DNA from: Eonycteris spelaea
Taxonomy: Eukaryota; Chordata; Mammalia; Chiroptera; Pteropodidae
Length of the DNA: 64,000 bases
NCBI GenBank assembly: GCA_003508835.1
Contig: PUFA01000315.1
Coordinates: 620,001 to 684,000 of the forward strand
Reading direction: 5' to 3'
Made by a program: the position numbers and the translations under genes. The notes beneath the pieces are model-generated. The model saw nothing but the letters and a program-made list of their open reading frames with translations. It did not search any database and was not told the origin of the DNA. Shown here piece after piece: positions 1-11,890 of this stretch (positions within the stretch are counted from its first letter, which is position 1; every line of letters starts with the position of its first letter).

Positions 1-439
1 AGTCATTAAAGTGATATTTGTCAGGATTTGGGGGGGTGGAGGTTAGCCAAATTTGTCATTTTTATGCATCATATTAGCTAGGTTCCCCACCTACCCCCCG
101 AGGATATATGTAGGAACTCAAGAACTACTAGTTAAGAAAAATAAATTCCAATATGGTGTATGCATGAGAAGATATGTTATCAATGCCTCTTCCTTCTATT
201 TAAAACTCTTTAATAGCTCTTCATGTTTTCTTAGGATATAGTATGAGTTCATTTTTATATCGAGAGTCACATGGTTCTTCATGATAATCTCTTCCTCTAG
301 CACACCCCACACACATGCTCCAGTTATCATCCATTTTTTTTAACTAGGTTGCAAAATTTATTTTAGTTTCTCAAATACCCAACTCTCTCCTGTTTTAGTT
401 ATTCTCTTGATTCAATATTCTTGTTTAGTCTTCAAATCT
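1..439. other. AT-rich sequence, nothing recognised
   Basis: No repeat family, RNA gene or coding signal could be recognised. The short open frame near the start has no coding character and is not annotated. Confidence 0.5.
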
Positions 440-600
440 TAGGTGACTTCTTATTTTCTCTGGAAGTTCTTCCAGAAAATCCCACCCCAAATCCTGGTTT
501 AAGTACCATTCCCATGTCTTTCCTTGGCATATTATTCTGCTTCTGGAGAAAATTATGAGAGTAGAATATTCCCTGAGAGCAGGGGTTATTTGTAATCGTT
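440..600 (+). repeat. L2-like 3' tail fragment
   Basis: The stretch near 560-590 ('CCCTGAGAGCAGGGGTTATTTG') resembles the phrase near the L2 LINE 3' end that describes a 'gagggcagggact' segment. The preceding bases loosely follow L2 as well. It would be truncated by the L1 that starts about 600. Strongly diverged, so only a tentative call. Confidence 0.35.
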
Positions 601-2660
601 TCCACTATTTTTTGTAACAGTTTTATTGATATATAGTTTGAATATTACAACATTCACCCATTTAAAGTGTAAAATTCAATGAATTTAGTACATGCACAGA
701 GTTATGCAACATTGTCACCATCAATTTTACACTTCATCACCATGAAAAGAAATCCCATACCCCTAGCAGTCATCCACTCATTTTCCCCCACTTCCTCAAC
801 CGTAGGCAACCACTAATCTCCTTTCTATCTCTAAAGATTTGCCTATTCTGGATTTTTTATATAAACTGTATCATATAACATGTGCTTTTTGTGCCTGACT
901 TGTTTCACTTAGCATAATGTTTTTAAGATTCATTCATTTGTGGCATATACCTATAATTAGAATTTCAGTTTCATATGGTAACTGTCTAACCTTTTGAAGA
1001 ACTGCCAGATTATTTTTCCAAAGTGACCACCATTTTACATTCCCACCAGCAGTACATGAGAATTCTGACAACACTTGTTTTGATCTGTCTCTTTTATTAT
1101 TGATTTCTCTCTGCATTTTCTTGATGGCCAATGATGTTGAGCACTTTACATATGTTTATAAATCATTTGTATATCTTCTTTGGAGACATGTTTTTGCCTG
1201 TTTTTAATTAGGTTATTTATCTTTATTATTGAGTTGTAAGAATATTTTTATATGTTTTAGATACAAATTACTTATTGATATATGATTTGCAAATCTTTTA
1301 TCTCATTCTGTGGATTATTTTTTCATTTTTTTGAGCATGTCCCTTAAGCAATTTTTTTTTGTTTTATTATATTTTTTTACATTTATTTATTTGCAATTAC
1401 AGTTGACATTGAATGTTATTTTAGAAGCAGAAATGTTTTTAATTTTGCCAAAATCCAATTTATGTATTTTGTTGCTTACAGTTTAGTTAGGCACCATATC
1501 TAAAAAATCTGTTTACTACTCCGAGATCATAAAAATTTACACCTAGGTATTCTTTTAATAGTTTTATAGTTTTAAGTTATATAATCAGATCTTTGATCCA
1601 TATAAAGGTGTGAAGTAAGGGTCTAACTTAATTCATTTGTATGCGGCCATTCCAGTTGTCCGAACACCATTTGTTGAAAGATTATTCTTTCCCCATTGAA
1701 TTGTCTTGGCACCCATTGGAAAATCAGTTTACTGTAAATGTGAAAGTTTATTTCTGGACTCTCAATTCTTTTTGTTGATCCATATTTCTGTGTTTATGCC
1801 AGTACCACACTGTTTTGATTACCATAGCTTTGCAGTAAGTTTTGAAATCAGAAGTTTGCATCTTCCAACTTGGTTTTTCTTTTTCAAGATTGTTTTGGTT
1901 CTTCTGGGTCCCTTGCATTTCCGTATGTAGTTTAGGATCGTATTGCCAATTTCTGCAAAAAGACTTTTGTGATGATTGAGATCGTATCGAATAGGTACCT
2001 CTATTAGGTTGAGGAAATTCTCCTTTATATTATTCTGTTTAAAGTTTTTATCATTAATGGGCGTTGGATTTTGTCAAATACTTTTTCTGAGTCTATTGAA
2101 ATAACCACGTGGAGTTTTTCCTTTATTCTATTGATATAGTGTATTACATTAATTGATTTTTAAATGTTAAATTTACCTTGAATTCTTGGGATAAGTCTCA
2201 CTGAGTCATGGTGTATAATCCTTTTATGCATTGTTGAATTTGGTTTGCTAATATTTTGATGAGGATTTTTGCACCTACATAAGAGCCCTTGGTCTGTAGT
2301 TTTCTTGCAATGTCTTCATTTTTAGAATCAGGGTAATACTGGTCTTATGGAATGAGTTGGGAAGTGTTCTCTTTTCTTCAGCGTTCTGAAAAAGTTTGTG
2401 AAAAATTGGTATTCTTTTTTAAATGTTTCATAGAAATTACCAAAGAAGTCCTCTAGGACTATACTTTTCTTTATGGATGGTTTTTTGATCCCTAATTCAA
2501 TCACTTTGCTTATTTTCAGTCTAATCAGATTTTCTATTTTTTCTTGAGTCAGTTTTGGTAGTTTTCGTCTTTCTAGGAATTTTTGCATTAAATCTAAGTG
2601 ATCTAATTTGGCATACATTTTTTCATAAGGAGTGAATATTAGTTCAAATGTCATAGACTA
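600..2660 (-). mobile_element. L1 LINE, 5'-truncated, minus strand
   Basis: Read on the minus strand this is an old L1 (L1M type). The plus strand begins at about 600 with the complement of the L1 3' region ('TTCACCCATTTAAAGTGTA', 'CACTTAGCATAATGTTT') and runs toward the 5' end through ORF2. Landmarks on the way are 'CAGCACCATTTGTTGAA'-like sequence near 1660, 'TGCCAGTACCACACTGT' near 1797 and 'ACTGGTCTTATGGAATGAG' near 2338. Internal deletions are likely near 940-1000. A small L1-tail-like patch near 1360-1425 ('CAATTACAGTTGACATTGAA') may be a nested fragment. The element stops near 2660, within ORF2, so it is a typical 5' truncation. Confidence 0.9.
2328..2654 (-). pseudogene. L1 ORF2 fragment (endonuclease-RT linker region)
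   Basis: A 108-codon open stretch inside the L1. Its translation contains 'KFLERRKLPKLTQEKIENL', the segment just before the reverse-transcriptase domain of mammalian L1 ORF2p. This is followed by degraded sequence equivalent to the 'FY.TFK' and 'LP.S' region at the start of the RT domain. In a working element ORF2p is the endonuclease/reverse transcriptase of LINE-1 (about 1,275 residues). Here only about 8% of it is open, with no catalytic FADD-type motif, so it is a dead fragment. The frame is open by chance preservation and no promoter or host splice context is visible. Confidence 0.85.
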
Positions 2661-2834
2661 TTGCTGTTCTTACTGAGTTTTAGTAGATTTATTGAATACA
2701 TGTTTCTTCATTTTTTCTTTGTCCTTAGGAAAATTTGTAGAGACCTATTTTTTTAAAAAAATAATTTTCACCAGTTATGGTTATTTTGCCAGGAAGCAGG
2801 TTGACAGGTCTTGTGAGGCCACCATTCTGGAACT

Positions 2835-2925
2835 GGAATTCTCCTTGTTCATTATTTTATCCCCAGTGCTTGCCACTGAACTTGCCAGAAAGTAGGCATA
2901 TGACAGATATTTTTGGATTAGTTCT
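2835..2925 (+). repeat. L2 3' end
   Basis: 'TTATCCCCAGTGCTTGCCA' followed by an 'AGTAGGCATATGACAGATAT' stretch matches the L2 LINE 3' terminus, a 'tatccccagtgcc..cacatagtaggc..' phrase. Short and diverged. Confidence 0.6.
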
Positions 2926-3483
2926 TAGTAGATGTTAATTCTTAGGCATGGCTTCAAGAAGGAGATAACAAAGATTCCAATTCTGGGATTAACGTGCTAT
3001 TTTTCTCCTTCTTGTAGATGTACTCAGGGATAATTACCACAGAAGATACTTAACTAATTTATACTACTGCACTACTCACTAGAGTTGGCTCTATTCTCTT
3101 ACTTAGTCTTTTACTCTGATCAACTTGACAAACAATATGAGTGCTGTGACCCCTCCTTTTAAAAATTAGGCTGATATATTTCCATGCTCGCTTTTTCTGG
3201 GCTCGTATTCTTATCTTGGCCTGTCAAGTCTTAGGTCTTAAAACTCTTGTGGAAAGAACAGCAGTGTTCAAATAAATCCCAGGAAACAGCATTTCTCCCT
3301 ATGGACGGCAGTAGTCAGGTTCTGCTGCTTGCTTCTTTCCAGTTAACTTCCCAGTTGGGATTTAAGGTACAAATTATATATTTCTTCTCTTTTTTAGGCT
3401 TAGAACTAGTGAAAGATAGACAGAGATTGAAATATGAACTGAAACTGTAACTACAGTTGGCACAGATGCCCAGGCTTCATACT
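2926..3483. other. Unrecognised sequence
   Basis: No repeat or gene identified. Short open frames (for example 3247-3450) show no domain or motif. Confidence 0.45.
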
Positions 3484-3660
3484 AGACCAAATAAATCAGA
3501 ATTCTGGGACTGGGACTCAGTTATTCTTGGTATTTAAACTCTTTAGGTGATTCCAGTGTTTGGCCAAAACTGAAAAAGTGGGTGATCCAAGGACCAACAG
3601 CATCAGTATCACCTACGACCATGTCAGACATGTAGAATTTGGAGTTCCATCTCAGGATCC
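3484..3660 (+). mobile_element. MER5A-like hAT fragments in rotated order
   Basis: Bases about 3484-3560 ('AAATCAGAATTCTGGGACTG', 'AGGTGATTCCAGTGT') match the second half of MER5A. Bases about 3571-3660 ('GGACCAACAGCATCAGTATC') match its first half. Order is second half then first half on the plus strand, so these are two separate copies or a rearranged one. Non-autonomous hAT-Charlie DNA transposon; no coding capacity. Confidence 0.65.
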
Positions 3661-3725
3661 TAGTGTGCAGTTTAATAGTATTCCTATTATTTGTTTGCAT
3701 GTTAAAATTTTAATGCTTTAGAATA

Positions 3726-3908
3726 GTACTCCTTAAATTGTAGCTGTGCACAAGGATCTCCTGGAGGGCTTGTGAAAACACAGATTTCTGGGCTCTAACT
3801 TCAGGCTTTCAGATTCAGTGGGCCTGGAATGAAGGTGGACAATTGTATTTTTAGCAAGGTTATAGGTGCTACTACTGCTGCTGGGATGTGGACCACGCTC
3901 TGTAAATT
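3726..3908 (-). mobile_element. MER5A-like hAT element, minus strand
   Basis: 'CACAAGGATCTCCTGGAGGG', 'GAAAACACAGATTTCTGGGC' and 'AGATTCAGTGGGCCTGG' in order match the reverse complement of nearly the whole MER5A consensus (about 189 bp). Its end reads 'TGCTGGGATGTGGACCACG'. Non-autonomous hAT-Charlie; inverted relative to the preceding MER5A pieces. Confidence 0.8.
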
Positions 3909-4932
3909 GGCGTTACAGACTCAGGTGTACTTACTATTGAAGAGCAGGAGTGGGAGAGCACTCACACCTTCCACAGCTCAAAAGGCAAGAAGGAAGCCCA
4001 ACTTGCGTGTGGGCCATGACTCTTCTCCCCATTGGGTGAGTTGCTAACACATCCTCCTCTTTTGTGGGGGAGAGTGAGTAGAGTAGAAAGAAGATTTGAG
4101 GATCTTTCCTGGGCACTTCTGAAGAGCAGAAGTATCTCTTCATGTGACAAGGTAGGAACTCCAAAAAGGGACAAAATAGTTTTCCTCTCTACATCCTGGT
4201 CTCCCAGGGGTGAGATCTCATCAAAGAGATGGGAGTTTCAGGCCTATTTCATTATATGGGTATTTAAATTTTTAAGTAGAGAAAAAGAGTTAAAAGTGCT
4301 CAGGGAGAGACCATTAAAAAAGTAGATTCAAGAGTGATTCTTAGGTGTTTTCAAGTGCTCATGCTTTCTCTTTCTTCTGGTCTTCACTTCTGTTGAAAAC
4401 TATAGTCATGGAAGTGTAACCACTTATGTCCTGAGAATGTCCTGATACTAGAACTGTTTTCTTTAGAAATGGTATGAAATGCTTGTCGTTGTATGTGAGA
4501 GGGAACTACTAGGAGTAGCTTTGGCTCCCCACATATATTATAACCTATAACCAGGGAAACTGCTCTCGGATATTGAATACCATATGTAGGAACTTTAACT
4601 GATGTAGCCATCCAGTATACTTCACTAGTTCGAAGGTTGCAGAACAGTTAAGATAGCTCTCAGTTTGAGTCTTCCACTCCCCTCACATGTATCATGAGGC
4701 TCATTAGGTTTTTGCCATTAACATTAATGGGATTTAATGTACAGTGGGACAAAAGGAGCCCCTGACTGCAAACTGAAAGTGGTTATGAAATCAATGTTTA
4801 GAAATCATAAAACACTTGAAACAGAAGAATTTGACAAGTTTTCTTAAATTCCCTAAAGACATTCTCTTATGTGCTTTATTATATTACACTGATAATCCTT
4901 AAATCTTATAGGCACAGAAGAAAATGTCTTGT

Positions 4933-4933
<1 letters not shown>
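3909..4933. other. Unrecognised sequence
   Basis: No repeat family recognised. Several overlapping open frames of 70-97 codons occur on both strands between 3930 and 4330. They overlap in antisense and none shows a domain, signal peptide or splice context, so they are treated as chance. Confidence 0.45.

Positions 4934-4979
<46 letters not shown>
4934..4979 (+). repeat. (GT)n microsatellite
   Basis: Pure run of about 23 GT units. Likely length-polymorphic. Confidence 0.98.
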
Positions 4980-4982
<3 letters not shown>

Positions 4983-5879
4983 AATGTAAAAAGTGGTCTC
5001 TGATTTTTCCATTTGAGTTTCAAGTCTTAAAACAGGTGTTTGCTCTAGTAAAAAACTCACCTATTTCCATCAAGCTTTTAATTTTATTTTTTTATGGGTG
5101 GAGAGGGGTTTTAACTGGATAAAAAATGTGACTGCAAAAGCTGACTGAATATAAAATGTATTAGCCCAGGCATAGAAACTCTGTAGGGGTTTAGCCCAAG
5201 AAAGGGGCAGAACCTTAAGGTAGCTAATGAATAAGAGAAACAGCAATGAAGAAACTTGGTGAGGCAAATAAGAGAATTAGAGTAATAGAGTAATCAAGTA
5301 ATGGAGATGAGACTGAGGCAAAAGGCTAAAAGGAATGGGGAGGAGGAGGTTGTGACAAACGTTTTTTGTTAACTACTGTTAGCACTGGGACTGTGAAAAA
5401 TAACAAGGGAAGTCAAAGAGATAGAAATGCAGATTGAAGGGGTTTAAAAAGAGAGGAAGTGGCATGTGCGTGGGAATGGGATGGAGTACTTAGATATGCA
5501 AATGAGGTTCATAATAGAAATCAGACCATGTGTCAATACGATATGTTAACTGTCTTGTCAAGAATAAATGAACCACAAGGTGGTGTATAAGGTAAGAGTT
5601 CTGACTAGAATAAGTGTAAATATATATGTCCTTACAATGTGATGTAAACTTGAAAGCTGTGTTGGTGAACATAATTATTGTCTTTAAATATTTCAAGAGC
5701 TGTGTAAAGGAAGAAAACTTGGGTGTTAAGTATGGAGTAGTGCCAGAGGGAGTGAGGACAGAGGTAAATTCCTATACAATAAAAACTTTCTAACCTAAAG
5801 ACTGAGGTAGGGTCTTTCGGGTAGGTTGATTGGGGTGAGTTCCAGCTTTGGTCCTTACCGGCCTTGCCACCATGTCAAT
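4980..5879. other. Unrecognised sequence, purine-rich in part
   Basis: About 5280-5480 is rich in G and A on the plus strand ('GGGGAGGAGGAGG'). No repeat family or gene recognised. Confidence 0.45.
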
Positions 5880-6005
5880 TTAATATGTTTTATTTGAAAT
5901 TTTTTGATTTAGAAATGGAATAATAATTACTTTGTAGGGCTGTGTGATTTGAATGAAATAACATATGTAAGTATCTGGCGCAGAGTTGCTTGAAAATAAT
6001 TGGAT
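5880..6005 (+). repeat. MIR SINE, 3' half
   Basis: 'AGAAATGGAATAATAATTAC', then 'GTAGGGCTGTGTGATTTGAA', 'AAATAACATATGTAAGTATC' and 'TGGCGCAGAGTTGC' follow the MIR core and 3' part in order. Confidence 0.7.
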
Positions 6006-6199
6006 TTCTCATGAATACCTCAAATAAAGTATACTACAAATAGGTCTCATTTGAATGCATTGCTCTTCCCAACTATTCTCATATTTGCCCTTAGATATCA
6101 GACTAGATTGAGTCCCTTGTTCATAATAGCCTGAACTTCCATAATGCAACTTCTATTAAAACAAAAATTGATTACCTAAAATCATATGTTGAAAGTTTG

Positions 6200-6325
6200 T
6201 AAGCTCCATGAAGAAAGGGACAAGGTTTGTCTTAGAAACTGTGGCATCCCTACGATCTAGCAGAGTGCCTGGCACTTGGTCCAAGTTCTCAATAAATTTT
6301 AGAAAGAATAGATGAATGCTGAATT
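6200..6325 (+). repeat. L2 3' end
   Basis: 'TAAGCTCCATGAAGAAAGGG', then 'AGAGTGCCTGGCACTTGGTC' and 'CTCAATAAATTTTAG' match the last about 120 bases of L2 in the correct order. Confidence 0.85.
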
Positions 6326-7233
6326 TTTGTCTGTCCCAATCTAGCTTTTCTAATTGTTTCTCCATTGCCTTCATTGGAGTGTTTTTAACTCTAATACATT
6401 ATTAAGCATTTTTAACATTTCTGTACATATCTTGGGTTTATGTCTTCCTATTATTTCTGTGCCATCATTCCATCCTAAGTAGACCCTTTTTATTTTATAT
6501 CTAGAAGACTGAAGTGGCCCCCTGGCTCCTTACTTGCCTCCAGTGTTAGTTCATTTATTACACCTATCTATTACATCCATAGCTGCTAATAAGTTTCTTC
6601 AAGTGGCTTTTTAATATATTTTGTAATGACAAATAATACAAATATAATGTAATAAAAATATCTGCTGATCCTTTGTGGTCTTCTATGGGAACCCATCTCC
6701 TCACTGGATAGTACTACAAAAGAGGAGTATATTTTACTAGAGGAGAAAAATGTTTTAGTTCTAGAGAAATGGGTTAATTCAAGGAATCCAATGAAGACAT
6801 TTGGAAAAGAAGAAAAAAAAAACCTCTTAAAAACTTTAGAGGGTTTATATTCTTGCTTCGCAAAAGTGAGGTAAGGCAAGCAATTGCAGTAGTAGGAATT
6901 CCATTGAATGGAGAGAGTTCAGTTAAGTGTGATATTTGTCATGCCACTCCCAGCTGTTTGGTTAGGGGACTCTTCACAGGAATGCCACTATGGAAGGTCA
7001 CACGTAAAGTTAGTAATTTAGGGCAGAGCAACATGTGGTTGAATTAATACCTCCTATAGTCCATGGGAAGTATTTGGATCACACAGTCTGATATCATGAA
7101 GGTGTAAACCTGTGATTGTAGTCAGCTTGTGAATCAGGGCTGCATGGGCGCTACAGCTAGGTTCCCCTTCTAGTGTAATCTTAGCATAAGTGAACCAGAT
7201 GAGCTTACATTCACATTGCCTCGTGTGCTAAAG
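6326..7233. other. Unrecognised sequence
   Basis: No repeat or gene identified. The open frame at 6586-6879 (minus, 97 codons) has no recognised motif. Confidence 0.4.
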
Positions 7234-7443
7234 CGGCGGTCCCCAAACTTTTTGTGCTCCTATGAGAATCTAATGCCTGATGATCTGAGGTGGAGCTCAG
7301 GCAGTGATGCCAGTGCTGGGAGTGGCTGCAAAAACAGATGAAGCTTCTCTTGCTTGCCCTGCTACTCACCTTTTGCTGTGCAGCCCGGTTCCTAGCAGTC
7401 CTCAGACCAGTAACAGTCCACGGCCCAAGGTTGGGGACTCCTG
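7234..7443 (-). mobile_element. MER1-like hAT-Charlie MITE, internally deleted
   Basis: Inverted ends 'CGGTCCCCAAACTTTTTG' and 'CCAAGGTTGGGGACTCCTG' face each other. Internal phrases 'CTATGAGAATCTAATGCC', 'AGGTGGAGCTCAGGCAG' and 'TGTGCAGCCCGGTTCCTAG' match MER1B. Only about 210 bp remain of about 337 bp; the part beside the first terminal repeat is missing. 'GCTAAAG' lies on both sides (7227-7233 and 7447-7453) and probably marks the hAT 8-bp target duplication. Strand is by convention and uncertain. Confidence 0.85.
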
Positions 7444-7689
7444 TCAGCTAAAGGGTGTATTTCTACAGGGAAGGGAACCACTCTGTATAATTAAGTGATT
7501 CCACTGTTGCCCTTTGAATATTTGCTTATGACTCTGTACCTTCACACATTCCTTCTCAACCCCAAGCATTTTACTCCTTTTCCCTAGTATGTAAACCTTC
7601 TTTCCATTAACTCAGAATTTGGACACTGCCAGGAAATCCTTTCTGGCTAGCTCTTCCTGATATTTCATGCTTTTCCTGGCACATTTTCA

Positions 7690-7805
7690 TGCCATCTTGT
7701 CTCTTGTAATCTATGATTGTTAATCTATCTTTTGGAGTCTTGCTTTATGTACTTAATGTTTTGTAATCTTAATCTGATTTATCTCCTCAAGGGTGGGGAC
7801 TTTCC
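7690..7805 (+). repeat. L2-like fragment
   Basis: 'GTAATCTTAATCTGATTTAT' and 'CTCCTCAAGGGTGGGGAC' resemble the L2 3' region upstream of its terminal phrase. Sequence from about 7640 may belong too. Diverged. Confidence 0.5.
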
Positions 7806-8002
7806 ATATGAAGTGGTTGGAACATGTTTGTTTCTTCCTTAAATGTTGATGCATTTGGATTATACTTATATTTGTGACAAAAGCCACTTTCACCTTTGTG
7901 GAGTGTGTGACTTCAGTTAGTAGATTATATCTGACATTTGGAAAATAAGTCCTAGAATAATAGACTGTTTTACTGGAAGTAGTCCTGTATATGTCAAGCC
8001 AA

Positions 8003-8132
8003 GATCCTTGTTTTCCAGGTGAGGAAAGTCAGACCGGAGAGCTGATGAGCTTGCTCAAGGTCATGCAAAATAGAAACTGACCAGGGTATCCAGACACCCA
8101 GTTGAGCTCTTTTTGCTACAGAGTGCGCTGTC
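8003..8132 (-). repeat. MIR SINE, minus strand
   Basis: 'TTCCAGGTGAGGAAAGTCAG', 'GCTTGCTCAAGGTCATGC' and the final 'AGTTGAGCTCTTTTTGCTAC' follow the reverse complement of the MIR 5' half and core. Confidence 0.75.
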
Positions 8133-10970
8133 ACTGATAAGGTTCAGGTGCAGCTATGCTGGCTGGCAATTACTTGTGCTGGGTCGAATCTGAGCATGTT
8201 CTATACCAAGTGCTGCTTGCTAAAAGAGGAGACAGAATTCTACCAGTATAAGCCTGAAATTAAACTGAAAGGAATATGACATGGCTATTTAAAAATGTTT
8301 AATTTCACAAATCCCAGTGGATCAAAGTAATTATAGAGCAACAAAAGGTGAGCTAAAGCCTCAGATGGACCCAGGGAAGAGATAAGGCTAGACTTTTTAG
8401 AACAACTACCATTCTTTCTATAAACAATTTTTTGGTTTTGTTTTCTATATATAGTTTTTTTTTTTTTAAACTGGCTGGGTTGCAAACAAAGCCATGTTAA
8501 TATAATGTGGAAGCAATTTATTCATCACTACATGAGTAAAAACATCCATTTAAATTATAGTGTTGCCCTAAAAATTGTAAATTTTTTACCTCTATAAATG
8601 TGTTGGTTATTCTTATGGCATATTAAGAAACTGGAATTTTTAAATTCAATAATATTTATAAATTTATACTTTAATAATTTAGCTTTCCCCCGTTAGAATA
8701 TACACTGCAAAAATAGGAAGTGAAGAAAAAAAAATCAATTGTTAAGAAATTTTGCTGCCAATGCTAAATATAACTTTCGAATTTTAGATGTAAGAAATAC
8801 TTTAAGTCCTTCAAAGTTAGGAGTGATTCCAGACGGAAGGAAGGTCATGATATGAGTATCACTTTTCATTTACAGGCAGCCGTTTTTAGAAATAGATTTT
8901 TCTGTATTGAGTTACTAAAATACATTTAAAAATCACTGTTTTTAGAGAAAGTTATAAAACTTTCCCATTCTTCACTTTTAGAGACAAAACTATTCAGTAA
9001 ATACAACCAAAATAGCAATTTTAATTTCACACAATGGCTATTTAATGAAGAAAAATGATGGTGGAGGGAGAAAGGGAAGAATATACTCAGAGTTGGGGGC
9101 TGGAGAAAGAGCTGAAAATTAACAGAAGTGGAGAGATACCAAGGACAGACAAACTGAAATGAAGAAACAGGCAGAAATTCAGAGAGACACAGAGTTGAGC
9201 TGGATCTTCAGGGGATAAATAAAATCCAGCCTACATAGTTTTATTTATTTGTTTTTTAACTTTCTAGAATCAATTTTATGGAAACCAGATCTAGAGTTCA
9301 AATCAATGATGAAGAAGTATATGTCAGCTTTCATTTTTTCTACGGTTGCTAGTACTGTCTTTGGGAAGTAGACCCCTTATAATGAAGAAAATGAGAACTT
9401 GCTTATTTTTAATGAGTTCTTTACTGAATCATCTAGGGAATCTTAAAATAAATACTTTTTAGTTTTCAGTAGTGAGAGTGTGGAAAACATAGATATTGGT
9501 ATGGATGTGACCACTAAATACCAGTTGTAACCATCGGATGATGCAAAGGCAGAGAGGTCAGGGTTAGTCTGCAGGGTGAGGCCTCCCTCCTCTCATTCAG
9601 TGTTGAGCTCTGGGCTGAGAGCAAGGGGGATGGGCTCCTGTTTGACTTTGTGCCTTCAGGTTGTCACTTGCTTCCGTTTTGGAAAATGTGAATGTTCTAC
9701 CTTTGTTTGCAATGAAGCTGTGTGGAAATGAAAGTGTTTTAACATAGGTAGAAATATTTATAAATCTTAGAAAGACAAGTTGAAACAGGCTATAAATAGT
9801 AATTTAATATTTTAGGACTTTTTAAATTACAAACTCTGTTGTGCTCTTTTTACTGTGCAAATTCCTCCCTTTCCTTTCTTCCTTCTTGAAAGATCCAGAA
9901 AAAGTTTGCTTCGCATGATCAACCCTTCCATACTCTCTCTATATAATTTGTAATGTTTGTATTTTAAAATTTGTGTAGTTATATATACATGTAGTATAAA
10001 TATATAGTTTATAAGTATGTGATGCTCACATACACATTTTTTTTTCCCCTAAAAGAGCATACTTGCTGTGAGTTGAGTCCTCTCTGAGATAATCTTGCTC
10101 TTTGCTTGGAAGAATAGTCAGTGCATCAATGATGGGTCAGTGAAGAAATGATGCACTATTTTCAACAGGAAGGGATTTAATTCAGAGGATTAGATGTTAA
10201 AAATCAGTGGATGTTAGGTTCCAGGAAAGATTTCCATCCAGAATGCAACAGAACTGATTCCCTAGGAGAGCTTCTACCTTTAAGACCTTCATTAGTTTTG
10301 TGATTTCAAGACATCTGCAGCTAAGATCCAGAGATAGGAAGCCAGAATTGATAGTAGATACTGCTGCTGCAGCTGCTCTAATACCCTTTAACTCCTTAGG
10401 GTAGAAAAAGTTTACCGGAGAACCTGAAAGACAGATCTGACATTTCCAAGATTTTGCTTCCTAGAAGAAGGTGCTGAAGGGGAAGGCAGAGGACTATTGT
10501 CTCACTTCTAATTTTCAAATCTCATACATCCTAATTTACACTAACATAGTTCTAAGAGATTGTGGGAAGTGTGGTTTCCACATTTCCCACCAGAAAGAGA
10601 ATAGAATGAAAATGGAGAGTACTAATTCACATTATCCATCATATAGAGATGCCATTAAATAACTTGACGGAGGGTTACTCAGATCTCACTTTAATTCTCC
10701 ATCTTCCCCAGTGATAATTTGATATATGTACTGAGGTTAGGCTGGAGTTGGTGAGCTTCATTTTTGATACCTTGAAATTTAGATCTGTGAATTTTAGAGT
10801 AGACCAGTTTTCTAATGGTGAAAGTCAAATAACTCACATGTAATGTATAACTTTTCTCCTTTTACTGATACCTTAGAAAGAGTATCATATGGAAAGACTA
10901 TCACATATGAATAATTTTCAAACTAATACAGATGAAATAGGCATTTTTCTCATCTCTCTAGCAAAGCAAG
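8133..10970. other. Long AT-rich stretch with no recognised repeat
   Basis: About 2.8 kb in which I could identify no interspersed repeat, RNA gene or credible coding frame. It includes a CTG/CAG-rich patch near 10360-10380 ('CTGCTGCTGCAGCTGCTC'). Absence of repeats may only mean very old diverged sequence. Confidence 0.4.
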
Positions 10971-10974
10971 TTCA

Positions 10975-11890
10975 TAGCTTACCTGAAATGTGTGGGGGAA
11001 GTTTGTGACTACTGGAGACTTTGGACCAGAGAATTGAAACATCGAATGAGGATGTCAGTGCCCAGAATTGTTCCATAATAAAATGGAAATGGTTTAAAGG
11101 GACCATGCTGCTTGGGGAATACAAGGTGGACATGCCCTGCAAACAGCTTGCAGCTGACTGACAAAGAGCTGTTTGTCTTGTGGATGACAGTTTCAAGGTG
11201 AATGGACAACATTTCTGTTTGGGAGGTCACCACTCTGATCCAAGAAAGAAAAAAACAGATCAGCTTGTTCGGGCTGAATTACATGCCATTTTCCAAGTGG
11301 TGATTGAAGACTAGAACAGTGATAAAACCCCTGAAATGAGTGGACATGTGAGTACTGAAGCAATATAGAAATGCTGAATCTAGACACAGTCTTCCTGTAC
11401 ACTCAGGCATGAAATGCCAGTAAGAACTGTTCTGTTGCCAACGAGAGACAGAGAGTGCAGATGGCTGTGTGATAGATTCCCTAGGGGTAAGGCCTTGAAC
11501 ATAGCTGGAAAGGAAGACTGATGTTGATAGCCCTGGGGTTCTCCAAATGAGTCTTGACAGGAATGCATACTGACTTTGGACTGGGCTTCACTTATCCGAT
11601 AGAGGCAAATGCTCAGAGTATTACTAAAGGACCTGGACAGAAGATCTTGCAGTTTGGATGGCTGAGTGTCATTTCTTCAAACCGGTGAACATTACAGCCA
11701 ATAATGTCCAACGATGGGCAGGGTGACATCCTTCTCAGTACTAGTTTGATACAGAATTGGAACAGTCATATAAAACATTGTCTAAAATCAGAGGAGATAA
11801 AGGCACAAAGGGCTATTTACATGCTTCAATAAGTGTGTGCTCATATTCAACATGAACCTGAGTTAGGGCTAAAGGAATGTTCTTACCAGG
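10975..11890 (+). pseudogene. Endogenous retrovirus pol remnant (RNase H region)
   Basis: A broken plus-strand retroviral pol segment. From 11165 to 11311 one frame stays open for 49 codons. It reads 'LVDDSFKVNG', equivalent to the first RNase H strand carrying a catalytic Asp, and then in the same frame 'RAELHAIF' (11270-11293), equivalent to the helix carrying the catalytic Glu. Upstream near 11075-11100 a different frame reads 'IIKWKW', a phrase found between the RT connection and RNase H in ERVL-like pols. Frameshifts and stops occur on both sides. In a working virus this domain degrades the RNA strand of the RNA/DNA hybrid. No start codon, gag or envelope was recognised. I place it in the ERVL-like group with low confidence. 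Confidence 0.6.

Noticed and set aside
3934..4325. Cluster of four overlapping frames on both strands
   Set aside because: Mutual overlap in different frames, no splice or promoter context and no domain.
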